Below are positions 7,950 to 17,210 of a stretch of DNA of 64,000 nt, one piece after another; within the stretch, counting starts at the first letter, position 1; each line of letters opens with the position of its first letter. The position numbers and the translations under genes were made by a program. The notes beneath the pieces were generated by a model. That model saw nothing but the letters and a program-made list of their open reading frames with translations, was not told where the DNA came from and ran no database searches. Source of the stretch: Ruminococcus albus AD2013 (GTDB taxonomy: Bacteria; Bacillota; Clostridia; Oscillospirales; Ruminococcaceae); contig NZ_JAGS01000001.1 of assembly GCF_000526775.1 (NCBI RefSeq), positions 1,550,001 through 1,614,000 on the forward strand. The letters are read 5' to 3'.

Positions 7950-9119
7950 ATGGCAGATGTAAAAATTTCCGAAAGCATAGTATATATAGGTGCTGACGAC
8001 AAGGATATCGATCTCTTTGAAAGTCAGTACGATGTTCCCAACGGTATGGCTTACAATTCTTATGCTATACTCGATGAAAAGGTTTGTATCATGGATACAG
8101 CCGACAAGAGAGTAAGCGATGTATGGCTTGCGAATGTCAAAAAGGCTTTGGGCGACAGAAAGGCTGACTATCTGGTAGTTCAGCACGTTGAACCCGATCA
8201 TTCAGGTAATATCGCAAAGCTGATGGCTGAATATCCCGATATGAAGGTTGTCGGCAATGCAAAGACTTTCACCATGCTGGGACAGTTCTTTGATATTCCA
8301 GATATCGGCGCTCGTTCTATCACAGTTAAAGAGGGCGATACCCTTGAACTGGGCAGCCACACCCTGAAATTCTTCATGACTCCTATGGTACACTGGCCCG
8401 AGGTCATGATGACATATGAAGTAAGCGAAGGCGCATTCTTCTCAGCTGACGCTTTCGGCAAGTTCGGTACACTCGATACTGATGAGGACTGGGCTTGCGA
8501 AGCAAGAAGATACTATTTCAATATAGTCGGCAAGTACGGCGCACAGGTTCAGGCTGTGCTTAAAAAGGCAGCTGCGCTTGATATCAAGATGATACTCCCA
8601 CTCCACGGCCCGATACTGACCGAAAATCTGGGTTATTACATTGATCTTTACAATACATGGTCAAGCTACGAACCCGAGAACAAGGGTATATTCATCGCCT
8701 GCGCTTCTATACACGGCAACACCCTTGCAGCCGCTGAAAAGCTGAAAGAAATGCTGGAAGCAAAGGGCGCTGAAAAGGTTTCCCTCTCCGATATTACCCG
8801 CGACGATCAGGCAGAAGCTGTTGAAGACGCATTCCGTTACGACAGGCTGGTACTGATGTCTTCATCTTATGACGGCGGCGTGTTCCCTCCTATGGAAGAA
8901 CTGCTGATGCACCTGCGTGACAAGACATACAGAAACAGAAAGATCGCCATCGTTGAGAACGGTTCATGGGCACCTTCGGCTGCAAGAGTCATCAAGGGAT
9001 ATGTTGAGAAATTCAAGGATATCACCCTTGTTGAACCTGTTGTTACCATAAAGTCCGCACTGAACGCCGAGAGCGAAAAGGCTCTGGAAGAACTTGCAGA
9101 CGCGCTGACCGCTAAGTGA
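7950..9119 (+). CDS. fprA: FprA family A-type flavoprotein (flavodiiron oxygen/NO reductase)
   Basis: 389 residues with AGGAGGT before the ATG. The N-terminal metallo-beta-lactamase-like domain has the diiron ligands H79-x-E81-x-D83-H84 (HVEPDHSGN), H148, D167 and H219. From about residue 245 a flavodoxin domain follows (FIACASIHGNTLAAAEKLKE binds the FMN phosphate). In anaerobes these soluble enzymes reduce O2 to water or NO to N2O with electrons from rubredoxin or similar carriers and protect against air exposure. All iron ligands are present, so it should be active. The gene stands alone between a consensus promoter and a terminator; no rubredoxin gene is adjacent. Confidence 0.95.
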   Translation: MADVKISESIVYIGADDKDIDLFESQYDVPNGMAYNSYAILDEKVCIMDTADKRVSDVWLANVKKALGDRKADYLVVQHVEPDHSGNIAKLMAEYPDMKVVGNAKTFTMLGQFFDIPDIGARSITVKEGDTLELGSHTLKFFMTPMVHWPEVMMTYEVSEGAFFSADAFGKFGTLDTDEDWACEARRYYFNIVGKYGAQVQAVLKKAAALDIKMILPLHGPILTENLGYYIDLYNTWSSYEPENKGIFIACASIHGNTLAAAEKLKEMLEAKGAEKVSLSDITRDDQAEAVEDAFRYDRLVLMSSSYDGGVFPPMEELLMHLRDKTYRNRKIAIVENGSWAPSAARVIKGYVEKFKDITLVEPVVTIKSALNAESEKALEELADALTAK

Positions 9120-9142
9120 TAATAAACTGATATATAAAATTA

Positions 9143-9193
9143 CGCCATAGTATTTCCGTTATCTTTCGGGGATACTATGGCGGTTTTGTTTTT
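9143..9193 (+). terminator. Rho-independent terminator of the flavodiiron gene
   Basis: CGCCATAGTAT (9143-9153) pairs with ATACTATGGCG (9172-9182), then GTTTTGTTTTTT. Confidence 0.85.
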
Positions 9194-9264
9194 TAGATAT
9201 TTGGGTAGACACGTAGAATTATTTCAATTCAAAATTCTTAATCCATTTTGAAGTGATCTATCCA

Positions 9265-9294
9265 TAAGAAAAAGATGCCATTATCATGGCATCT
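9265..9294 (-). terminator. Rho-independent terminator of the secreted protein gene
   Basis: AGATGCCAT/ATGGCATCT stem (9273-9281, 9286-9294); the minus strand continues TTTTCTT. Confidence 0.8.
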
Positions 9295-9311
9295 CATTCA
9301 ATAGGATATTA

Positions 9312-10331
9312 TCAGGCTTTAAAACCGTTGAATTTGTATACTGCGTCAGCATCGTTTCCGTTGCCGTTTCTCTGGCTGTTTGTATTGAAATACATTCCAT
9401 TGTCATTTATACCGATACTCTCTATCTCAAACAGGCTGTTATACCAGCCATCATTCACCTTGAAAGAAAGATTGTTTGAAGAATAAGCGGTCTGAGTACC
9501 CTTAGCATTGCCATCCAAGGCGTTATTTATCTTTGAAGAAATATTATCATACACGATAACAACACTCTCGTTGGAATATCTTCTTGAAACAGGAACATAA
9601 AGCTTGCCCTTTGTATAGTGCATACCCTGGTGAGAGTGTGTGCCCGTATTGGAATCAAAATTCATGGGATAGCTTTTACCGTTTATCTTTACATTATCGG
9701 TGTCTATTTTGAAAACAGGGATAGCATATACAGTAGCGCTCGCCCAGTTCTGACCGACTGTCAAATAATAAGCCTGCTTGCCTTTCTTCACGAGTATCTT
9801 TACATAACCATCTGTTGTTCCAAGATAAGTGATACCCGAAAAGCTTATATTATTGCTGTTGGTGCTGCTTTTTATGTTGAATTGACCTACCTTGTAGACC
9901 TTTCTGCCATCGACTTTCAGTTTGACAAGCTGATATCCGCTTTCATATCCGGTAGCAACATAAAGATATGTCTTTCCATTTTCAGCATGAGCAAACATAT
10001 CATTTGCATGACCAAGTACATTAGTAAAATAGTCATGCGATTTACCATTCTGGTCGATATATTTGAGCTGATAATTCTTGTTATCAGCGATGCTGTATCT
10101 TGTGATAGCTGCCTTGCTACTATCGGTAGTAACTTTAGCGCAATAGATATACGAAGTTCCCACAGCCATTCCCTGCATTGAGTATAGCTTGCTATTTCCA
10201 AATGTATCATATACTCCGTATACATAATTATAGGAAGTGTAGCAGGCTGCCTGTGCAGGAAGTACAGTCACAGTGCTAAAACAAAGTACCGCCGAAATAA
10301 CAGCGGATATGAGTTTTTTCTTGTTGAACAT
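9312..10331 (-). CDS. Secreted protein, possibly helveticin-J-like beta-propeller
   Basis: 339 residues from the ATG at 10331, preceded by GGAGGATAACT; upstream in-frame codons overlap the promoter. A classic signal peptide (FNKKKLISAVISAVLC ... LPAQA) is followed by ~310 residues rich in Tyr, Asn and Ser. Short repeated blade-like units can be seen (GMAVGTSYIYCAKV, HAENGKTYLYVATGYESG, GMHYTKGKLYVPVSRRYS). This arrangement resembles helveticin-J-type class III bacteriocins and related secreted propellers, but I cannot prove the relationship. No anchor or CBM is seen, so it should be released. It is monocistronic with a perfect promoter; no immunity gene is evident next to it. Confidence 0.6.
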   Translation of the reverse strand: MFNKKKLISAVISAVLCFSTVTVLPAQAACYTSYNYVYGVYDTFGNSKLYSMQGMAVGTSYIYCAKVTTDSSKAAITRYSIADNKNYQLKYIDQNGKSHDYFTNVLGHANDMFAHAENGKTYLYVATGYESGYQLVKLKVDGRKVYKVGQFNIKSSTNSNNISFSGITYLGTTDGYVKILVKKGKQAYYLTVGQNWASATVYAIPVFKIDTDNVKINGKSYPMNFDSNTGTHSHQGMHYTKGKLYVPVSRRYSNESVVIVYDNISSKINNALDGNAKGTQTAYSSNNLSFKVNDGWYNSLFEIESIGINDNGMYFNTNSQRNGNGNDADAVYKFNGFKA

Positions 10332-10367
10332 AGTTATCCTCCATTTATACAAATATTTAATAGTAAG

Positions 10368-10396
10368 ATTATAACAATTAAACACATATTTGTCAA
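10368..10396 (-). promoter_or_regulatory. Perfect sigma-A promoter of the secreted protein gene
   Basis: On the minus strand TTGACA (10396-10391), 17-bp spacer, TATAAT (10373-10368). Confidence 0.85.
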
Positions 10397-10592
10397 TATC
10401 ATATTGGAACATATTATAATTTAAATTGGAAGTAATTTTTGTTAAATCAACATTTATCGTTTCACTTATTTGCATAATTGTGATTTTTTTGCTTTAGTCT
10501 CTTGATATTGCGTGCATCCTAATAAAATAACCGCAATAATATTTTTATACAATTCAATATAGAAAGTATATATATTACCATTAGGATATAAA

Positions 10593-10627
10593 CCCGCCGA
10601 TGTGCTTAATATAAACACATCGGCGGG
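10593..10627 (-). terminator. Rho-independent terminator of the MacB-like gene
   Basis: A 12-bp GC-rich stem (CCCGCCGATGTG, 10593-10604, with CACATCGGCGGG, 10616-10627); the minus strand continues TTTATATCC. Confidence 0.75.
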
Positions 10628-10638
10628 AAAATTATATA

Positions 10639-13512
10639 TCATTCTGTTCTGAGTGCCGTGACAGGGTCTTTCTTGGCTGCTTTCTTCGCGGGGATAAAGC
10701 CGCCTATAAGTGTCAGGAATATGCTGAGGGCTATCAGTACAAATGCACTCAGCACAGGGAGAGATGCATTAACATCATCTGTTTCTGCCACTTGGTGTAT
10801 CACTGCATTGCCGGGTATCAGCATCAGGAGAGTAAGTCCTATACCTATAATACCCGAACAAAGTCCGATGATAAATGTTTCAGCATTGAATACCTGAGAG
10901 ATATTCCTCTTTGAAGCACCTATCGCACGGAGGATACCTATCTCCTTTGTTCTTTCGAGAACGGAGATATAGGTTATAATACCTATCATTATGGAGGATA
11001 CTATCAGCGACACAGCAACAAAAGCTATCAGCACATAGGATATTGTATTTACTATCGTTGTCACCGAGGACATCAACAGACCTACATAATCGGTGTAGGT
11101 TATCTGGTCTTCAGCACCTGCCTCATTGTTGTAGTCCTGGATACATTGTGCTATGGCGTCCTTTGATTCAAAATCGTCTGCGTAAATATCTATTGATGAA
11201 GGTGCATCTAGACTTACAACCCCAAGTGTCGAGAGTGTATCATCATAGTTGCCGTTTGAGATATACATATCATATATCATCAGCATTACATTATCATCGG
11301 GAGATTCAAGATATTCATCAAGTAATTGCGACATATCCATCTCGCTCATATTCTCGGGGTCTGCCATTGCATCAGGCATATCGGGGATATCTGCGTTTTC
11401 TGTTGTTTCAGCATCATCGGACTCCCCTGTTTTATCTGCTTTTTCTGAGTTGCTCTGTTTCTGGATCTCCCCTGAAATTTCAGGTATAATACCCGAAAGA
11501 TCATCCATGGACATTCCTGCCATCGACATCATGGACATACTGTCCATGGACTGCATCATCATAGTGTAAATACCAGCTTTTTCACTTGTGTTAAGGCTTC
11601 TTATATATGTCTTTGCATCCTCGATCTTCTGCTTATCATCGGCAGCTTCAAAGCTAAGACCGTTTATGACATTTATATCCTTGTTTGCCAGCTGTTCTTT
11701 TACAATTTCGCTGTTGTTGGTATGATCTATCAGGTAATTTGTCAGCGCCGAGGTATAACCGATCGGTGTGTTGATCAGCTGAACATCGGAATCAGCGTTA
11801 GGCTTGATGATACCGGCTATCTTCAGCTTTATTGCACTGTCTATCATTCCCTCTATGGCTGTATTGTCAGACGATATATTATCATATGTGCCGTTCTCGT
11901 TCTTTATGAAAAGATCACACTGGGGGATAAGATAATAATCCTTAGCACAGATATCAGCATAATCCAGCTTTTTGGATTCTATTTTGACCTCTTTACCTGC
12001 ATCTATCTGATCCATGATATCTTTATATTCCTGTGATGGAAGGATACCGAGTTCATAGAGAACAGTTGCTGAGACTTCATTGTTTTCATCAAGTACAAGT
12101 ACGACCTCATCGTAATTTTCAGGATACTTACCGTATAGGACTTCATAATTCTCAGTCATAACATTGCTGACCTGATTACCGTCAGCCCCTGCGATAAGCT
12201 GTGAAAAATCAGATGCATAAGCGCCGCCCATCATACCCATTACATCCCTGCCTTCCAGAGGAGTTGCCTTTCTGGAACTGAGGGTACTGCCGTCGGTGTT
12301 GACGAATTCGCCGTTTTCATCATAGGTGAATACGCCGAATTTTGTATCGTAGGAATAAACTATGCCGTTCTCACCCACGTATTTATTTATCTCACTGTCT
12401 TTATCGTCAAGATATTTTTTAAAAGCGGTCAGGTTGTTTTGGGTGAGGCTCATTGTCATAGCCGCCCTGTCCTCAAAATCAGAGTTGTCAGCATAAACGC
12501 CGTCCATATCGTGAGTTTTTTCTTCTTCGCTCTGCCTGCCCATGGGAGTGTTTTCGATCACAGCGCTCATATCAAAAGTCTGAGCTTCGATACTTATGGG
12601 ATACGACGCCATGGTGCTTTTCTGTACATCACTGATATAATTGTTTACACCATTTGACAGCGAAAGTATCATCGCGATACCGATGATACCGATAGAGCCT
12701 GCAAAAGAGGTCAGCAGAGTTCTTCCCTTTTTGGTACGCAGATTGTTGAAACTCAGCCCCAGAGAAGTCAGCGGTGACATTGACGATCTGCCCATGTTCT
12801 TGTGCTCGGGTGAGGCAAGTTCGTCCTCATCTACCTCATAAGGGTTGGAATCGTTTATCATTTTTCCGTCTTTGAGTTTTACTATCCTGTTGGCATATTC
12901 CTCCGCAAGTTCGGGGTTATGCGTAACCATTATGACCAGCCTGTCCTTTGCGACTTCCGCAAGCAAGTCCATAACCTGTACACTGGTCTCGGAATCAAGA
13001 GCACCTGTCGGTTCGTCAGCAAGGAGTATATCGGGGTCGTTTACCAATGCTCTCGCGATAGCAACACGCTGCATCTGTCCGCCCGACATCTGATTGGGAC
13101 GCTTGTGTATCTGTTCTCCAAGTCCCACTTTTTCAAGCGCTTCTTTAGCACGTCTTTTTCTTTCGGACTTTGAGATACCAGAAATGGTCAGGGCAAGTTC
13201 AACATTTGAAAGCACGCTCTGGTGCGGGATAAGGTTGTAGCTTTGGAACACGAAACCTATTGTATGGTTACGGTAGCTGTCCCAGTCCCTGTCCTTGTAC
13301 TTTTTTGTGGATATCCCGTTGATGATCAGGTCGCCGCTGTCGTAGCGGTCAAGTCCGCCCACGATATTCAGCAGAGTCGTCTTGCCCGAACCCGAAGGGC
13401 CCAGTATCGCAACAAACTCATTGTCACGGAAATTAAGGCTGACCCCGTCCAGCGCGGTCTGTTTCAGGTCACCTGTGATGTACTCCTTTCGGATGTCTTT
13501 GATCTTTAACAT
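10639..13512 (-). CDS. MacB-like ABC transporter, ATPase fused to FtsX-type permease
   Basis: 957 residues. Residues 1-~230 are a LolD/MacB-type ATPase: Walker A GPSGSGKT (38-45), signature MSGGQMQR (~142-149), Walker B ILLADEPTGALD (~162-173). A membrane segment follows near 265-285, then a large extracytoplasmic domain of ~540 residues containing an acidic, Met-rich stretch, and three C-terminal membrane helices of the FtsX permease. One polypeptide thus holds the two halves that are often separate; it should work as a dimer. Such pumps export peptides or drugs or act mechanically on envelope substrates. The ribosome site is AAGGAGAG. No accessory membrane-fusion protein or two-component pair adjoins it. 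Confidence 0.88.
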   Translation of the reverse strand: MLKIKDIRKEYITGDLKQTALDGVSLNFRDNEFVAILGPSGSGKTTLLNIVGGLDRYDSGDLIINGISTKKYKDRDWDSYRNHTIGFVFQSYNLIPHQSVLSNVELALTISGISKSERKRRAKEALEKVGLGEQIHKRPNQMSGGQMQRVAIARALVNDPDILLADEPTGALDSETSVQVMDLLAEVAKDRLVIMVTHNPELAEEYANRIVKLKDGKMINDSNPYEVDEDELASPEHKNMGRSSMSPLTSLGLSFNNLRTKKGRTLLTSFAGSIGIIGIAMILSLSNGVNNYISDVQKSTMASYPISIEAQTFDMSAVIENTPMGRQSEEEKTHDMDGVYADNSDFEDRAAMTMSLTQNNLTAFKKYLDDKDSEINKYVGENGIVYSYDTKFGVFTYDENGEFVNTDGSTLSSRKATPLEGRDVMGMMGGAYASDFSQLIAGADGNQVSNVMTENYEVLYGKYPENYDEVVLVLDENNEVSATVLYELGILPSQEYKDIMDQIDAGKEVKIESKKLDYADICAKDYYLIPQCDLFIKNENGTYDNISSDNTAIEGMIDSAIKLKIAGIIKPNADSDVQLINTPIGYTSALTNYLIDHTNNSEIVKEQLANKDINVINGLSFEAADDKQKIEDAKTYIRSLNTSEKAGIYTMMMQSMDSMSMMSMAGMSMDDLSGIIPEISGEIQKQSNSEKADKTGESDDAETTENADIPDMPDAMADPENMSEMDMSQLLDEYLESPDDNVMLMIYDMYISNGNYDDTLSTLGVVSLDAPSSIDIYADDFESKDAIAQCIQDYNNEAGAEDQITYTDYVGLLMSSVTTIVNTISYVLIAFVAVSLIVSSIMIGIITYISVLERTKEIGILRAIGASKRNISQVFNAETFIIGLCSGIIGIGLTLLMLIPGNAVIHQVAETDDVNASLPVLSAFVLIALSIFLTLIGGFIPAKKAAKKDPVTALRTE

Positions 13513-13698
13513 TTGCTCTCCTTCTTTCGTCTGTCTTTATATATTTAGTAGTACAGAGTTTTCACAGCATCAAGATCAAATCCGCCCGCTGAGAAAAACT
13601 CGATAAATTTTATTTTATCACACCTTGAACAACTACAAGTAATAACTATGTGATAATCATGTGAAATCGATCAAAGAACAGGTGATACAGATATGGTA

Positions 13699-13727
13699 TT
13701 TACTTAACAGAAATTTTGTGCTATAAT
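13699..13727 (+). promoter_or_regulatory. Extended -10 promoter of the HAD gene
   Basis: TGCTATAAT (13719-13727), an extended -10, with a weak -35 TTTACT at 13699-13704. Confidence 0.5.
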
Positions 13728-13820
13728 TATTTACAGGCAGTCACGGAATATCACCTGCCAAAAGTGAACTGTGACATGGATTAAAATTCAGCCATATAAA
13801 ATCTATTACCCTGAAAGGTT

Positions 13821-14417
13821 GTGGACAAAATAAAAGTATTTGATTTCGATAACACTCTATACCACGGCGAAAGTTCGATAGACCTTGCTTTCTATCTGAT
13901 ACGCAGAAACAAAAGGATACTGCTTTACGTACCTTCGATATTGATAAACCTTGCCAAGTACAAAATGTGCCTTGTTGACAGGGAAAAAGCTGAACAGGAG
14001 ATCAACGATTTCCTGAAAGTCGCAGTCAAGGACAAATACGAAGCGGCTGAGATAGTTGAAAGCTTCTGGGCTGAAAACAGCTACAGGCTTGATGAAAATA
14101 TGATAAAGCGGGTCAGAAAAGATGATGTTATAATAACAGCAGGTCCCGATATGCTGATAGACGGTATCAAGGACAAGCTAGGCACTGATAATATCATCAG
14201 CAGCATTATCGACCCCGACAAGCGGGAAATAGTATACTTCAACTTCGGCGAAAACAAAGCAAAGCGCTACAAAGAGGTATACGGTGATACCCCCATCGAG
14301 AGTTTTTATACCGACTCATTCAATGATAAACCCCTGATGAAGCTGGCAAACAAAGTGTACATAGTTGAAAAAGGCAGACTGAAAAGAATGACCGAAAAGG
14401 GCATGGCAAAGCTCTGA
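13821..14417 (+). CDS. HAD-superfamily hydrolase (phosphatase-like)
   Basis: 198 residues from a GTG at 13821; an in-frame stop at 13812-13814 allows no longer protein. AAAGG lies unusually close to the start (2 bases). The catalytic motif I DFDNTLY is at residues 8-14 with Asp8 as nucleophile and Asp10 as acid. An all-alpha cap region (~20-100) rich in basic residues, the motif-III Lys region (ENKAKRYKEV) and motif IV YTDSFNDKPLM follow. The length and motif order fit the SerB-like/YdjP-type HAD-IB group. It should dephosphorylate a small metabolite in the cytoplasm; the substrate is not evident. Single gene between promoter and terminator. Confidence 0.85.
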   Translation: MDKIKVFDFDNTLYHGESSIDLAFYLIRRNKRILLYVPSILINLAKYKMCLVDREKAEQEINDFLKVAVKDKYEAAEIVESFWAENSYRLDENMIKRVRKDDVIITAGPDMLIDGIKDKLGTDNIISSIIDPDKREIVYFNFGENKAKRYKEVYGDTPIESFYTDSFNDKPLMKLANKVYIVEKGRLKRMTEKGMAKL

Positions 14418-14429
14418 TAATAAACTGAA

Positions 14430-14466
14430 ACAGGCAGTACCCGCCAAAGGTACTGCCTGTATTTTT
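14430..14466 (+). terminator. Rho-independent terminator of the HAD gene
   Basis: ACAGGCAGTACC (14430-14441) pairs with GGTACTGCCTGT (14449-14460), followed by ATTTTT. Confidence 0.88.
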
Positions 14467-14567
14467 GTCATTATGTTATCCGTTTGTTGTCTGATATCTG
14501 TAATTATCTAATCTGTCACGGCGATATTTTTCTGTTCAACTTCTGACCGTCAGATCTCTCATTTTAC

Positions 14568-15440
14568 TCACAGCACTATCCTGATAGTCAGTTTGCTGTC
14601 GGTGTATTCCGCTGTGATAGTTCCGCCCATTCGTTCCACAAGAGTCCGCGCTATGGACAGCCCCAGACCCGTCGAATGATGCGCTGCTTCCACGGTGTAA
14701 AATCTGTCAAACAGCTGTTCAACTTCCACCGCAGACAAGTCATTTGCTGTATTTGTGAATGTTATGACGCCCTCCGCCGAAAGCTTTATCAGCAGATCGC
14801 CGTCAGAATATTTCAGTGCATTGTTCAGAAGATTTGAGAATATCCGCGCAAGATATTCTTTGTTGAGTTCCCTTATAACTGCTTCTTCGGTAAGCTGTAC
14901 TTCGGGGACTATCCCCTTTTCGTTCAGTGCCGCAAAGTATCCCATGATGCTGTCTTCCAGCACCTGCACCACATTTACCGATTCTGTCTGCATCTCGCTT
15001 TCCTCCGATACTATTACCGAATACCGGAAAAGTTCCTCCGTAAGCTGCTTCATCAGTTCCGCACGTTCTTTCATTATGGCGATATACTTTTTATGCTTTT
15101 CGGGGTCGTCAGTCTGCTGCAGCATATCAAGATAACCGTATATCGCCGTAAGTGGTGTGCGTATATCGTGGGAGATATTGGTTATCGCCGTTTTCAGTTC
15201 GGTGTTTCCCTGGTGGTACTGCAAATGTTCCTTACGCAGCAATTTCAGCTGTTTGTTTATACTGTCAGCCAGAAAAAGCATATCCTTGTCACGGCTTGAA
15301 ATATCTATTACCGTGTTGGTGTCCTTTTGCAGCTTGTCGGAAAATCCGTCAACGATCTCCCTTACTGATTTTTTCAGCAGATATATTTTCACCGAGAGTA
15401 TTATTATAACTGCTATCGCCGCCGCTAGACACCAGATCAT
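14568..15440 (-). CDS. Sensor histidine kinase of the antimicrobial-peptide-resistance type
   Basis: 290 residues. One N-terminal membrane helix (residues ~2-23) and no sizeable external domain, so it probably senses within the membrane or through its partner transporter. The H-box is NISHDIRTPLTAIYGYLDML with phospho-acceptor His91; the N-box NLLNNALKYS and G-box GLGLSIARTLVERMGG follow. It is the last gene of a four-gene operon (response regulator, ABC ATPase, permease, kinase) and begins 8 bases after the permease stop, with AGGTGAG as ribosome site. The operon resembles bacitracin or lantibiotic detoxification modules, where kinase and transporter sense and expel the same peptide. Confidence 0.9.
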   Translation of the reverse strand: MIWCLAAAIAVIIILSVKIYLLKKSVREIVDGFSDKLQKDTNTVIDISSRDKDMLFLADSINKQLKLLRKEHLQYHQGNTELKTAITNISHDIRTPLTAIYGYLDMLQQTDDPEKHKKYIAIMKERAELMKQLTEELFRYSVIVSEESEMQTESVNVVQVLEDSIMGYFAALNEKGIVPEVQLTEEAVIRELNKEYLARIFSNLLNNALKYSDGDLLIKLSAEGVITFTNTANDLSAVEVEQLFDRFYTVEAAHHSTGLGLSIARTLVERMGGTITAEYTDSKLTIRIVL

Positions 15441-15448
15441 TTGCTCAC

Positions 15449-16213
15449 CTACTTTATGTCACATTTTTTGAATTGATGAAGTCCTATCAGACTCATTACC
15501 GCTATCAGTCCCGCTGATACAGCAAAGTTTTTCCATATGCCCTCAGGCACAGCAAAGCAGGAAAAATAAAATATACAGCTCTGTGGGAATATTTTTTCTG
15601 CTATCTCAGCGATCTTGCTCTCGTATTTGTACATGCCTAATACCACGGACATATTCAGCACATACTGCACCACAAGTATAACTATCGTAAGCTTTCCGCC
15701 CCGCATAAGATTTCCAAGAATAAGTGAGATCACCGTACTTTCAAATATCTGCATTATCAGCATAGCCGAAAGGGATACCAATGTCGCTTTAAGATCATAT
15801 CCCTCAAAACCGAAAACGCATACCGCCATGAATATTGCTGATACCTGATACAACACAAAATATATCGCCGCAGCAGCGCTCATGGTGATAAGATTTGAAA
15901 AGAATATAGCTGTGCGTGTATGTCCGCAGCATATCATGTTCCTTATAGTGCCGTGATTGTACTGCGAATCCAACAGCACTGCAACTGTCGCAGCCGCCGC
16001 AAAGGGTAAAAACATAGTAGCAAATGACGGCACTACGCCGAGTATGTTATCCTTTGTAAGTATCATTCTTGAATTTTCAGGCTGATTATAACTCGGGAAA
16101 AGATACATAGCCGTTGTCAGACCAGCTCCGATAATAACGCATACTATTGATGTAATATAAAAATATTTCGATTTGAACAGCTCGTGAAACTGAGCATTAA
16201 GAAGCTTAGTCAT
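15449..16213 (-). CDS. ABC-2 type permease (bacitracin/lantibiotic immunity-like)
   Basis: 254 residues from the ATG at 16213 (MTKLLNAQFHELFKSK), chosen for the GGGAGGT before it and the 8-base overlap with the ATPase stop; the longer frame extends wrongly into the ATPase gene. Six hydrophobic segments are visible, the first right after the N-terminal helix and the last at the C-terminus, which is typical of BcrB-like permeases. It should pair with the ATPase encoded just upstream to remove a peptide or lipid-targeting antibiotic from the membrane. Overlapping genes suggest translational coupling. Confidence 0.85.
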   Translation of the reverse strand: MTKLLNAQFHELFKSKYFYITSIVCVIIGAGLTTAMYLFPSYNQPENSRMILTKDNILGVVPSFATMFLPFAAAATVAVLLDSQYNHGTIRNMICCGHTRTAIFFSNLITMSAAAAIYFVLYQVSAIFMAVCVFGFEGYDLKATLVSLSAMLIMQIFESTVISLILGNLMRGGKLTIVILVVQYVLNMSVVLGMYKYESKIAEIAEKIFPQSCIFYFSCFAVPEGIWKNFAVSAGLIAVMSLIGLHQFKKCDIK

Positions 16214-17123
16214 TTCCCGCACCTCCCACAAGTGATATATAAAAGCTCTCCAGACTTTCGTCGTGCTCTTCCACAGTAAGGACTTCGCAGTTCTCATTTG
16301 CCAGAGCCATCGAAAGCTGAGTGATATTCGGCTTTGCGTAGATATCCGCATGGGAATCATCTATGATGGTATATTCCAGACCCATATCGTCAAGCACCTT
16401 TGCAAGAACAGCCGTGTCGGTAACGTTTATTCGCATACACTTGCGGCAGGCAGATTCAAGGTCCTCAGCACTCATCTCACGGATTATCCTGCCTTTGTCG
16501 ATAAAGCCGTAATGTGTTGCCAGTTTTGCAAGCTCATCAAGAATATGTGATGAAATCAGCACCGTGATCTTCCTTTCGCGGTTGAGCTTCAGTATAAGTT
16601 CGCGTATCTCGATTATGCCCTGAGGGTCAAGACCGTTGATAGGCTCATCAAGAACAAGCATATCAGGGTCACCGCACAGAGCAATTGCAATACCAAGACG
16701 CTGACGCATACCAAGCGAAAAATGCTTAGCTTTTTTCTTTCCTGTATCTTCAAGACCTACAAGCTTCAGTATCTCATCTATGCCATCAAAGCTGGGAAGA
16801 CCTAAAATGCGGTACTGCTGTTTCAGATTATCCACCGCAGTCATATCATAGTATATCGACGGAGTTTCAACCACCGCACCCATTCTTCTGCGTGATCTTG
16901 ACATCTCCTTGTTGTCTGTTAGCTTAGCACCGTAGAGTTCCAGTTCACCGCTTGTCGGCAGCTGCATACCGCAGACCAGTCTGATAAGCGTGGTCTTGCC
17001 GGCACCGTTTTTTCCCACAAATCCGTAGATCGAACCCTGTGGCACATTCATCGTGAGACCGTTCAGCGCTTTGAAATCTTTATAGTTCTTGCAGATATCT
17101 TTTGTTCTCAGAACATATTTCAT
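16206..17123 (-). CDS. ABC transporter ATP-binding protein (BcrA-like)
   Basis: 305 residues. Walker A GKNGAGKT (37-44), signature LGMRQRLGIAIAL (~136-148), Walker B MLVLDEPINGLDP, and H-loop SSHILDEL are all intact. The C-terminal ~80 residues form the small extra domain typical of the bacitracin/lantibiotic exporter ATPases. It follows the response regulator gene after a 78-bp gap that contains three phased GTCAAGA repeats, and it overlaps the permease start. Soluble, membrane-associated through the permease. Confidence 0.92.
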   Translation of the reverse strand: MKYVLRTKDICKNYKDFKALNGLTMNVPQGSIYGFVGKNGAGKTTLIRLVCGMQLPTSGELELYGAKLTDNKEMSRSRRRMGAVVETPSIYYDMTAVDNLKQQYRILGLPSFDGIDEILKLVGLEDTGKKKAKHFSLGMRQRLGIAIALCGDPDMLVLDEPINGLDPQGIIEIRELILKLNRERKITVLISSHILDELAKLATHYGFIDKGRIIREMSAEDLESACRKCMRINVTDTAVLAKVLDDMGLEYTIIDDSHADIYAKPNITQLSMALANENCEVLTVEEHDESLESFYISLVGGAGND

Positions 17124-17166
17124 GATGTATCACCTTTCCTTTCTGAAAACATAATAACACATAATG

Positions 17167-17210
17167 GTCAAGACAGCGGCAAAGAAATTGTCAAGATTTC
17201 GTCAAGATTT
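17167..17210. promoter_or_regulatory. Three helically phased GTCAAGA direct repeats between regulator and ABC genes
   Basis: GTCAAGA starts at 17167, 17190 and 17201; the last two extend to GTCAAGATTT. Spacings of 23 and 11 bp place all three on one face of the helix, as in OmpR/PhoP-type tandem boxes. The last copy overlaps the 3' end of the response regulator gene. Confidence 0.45.

Noticed and set aside
13513..13698. Promoter for the MacB-like gene
   Set aside because: Only an isolated TGATAAAAT is visible without a -35 match; too weak to call.
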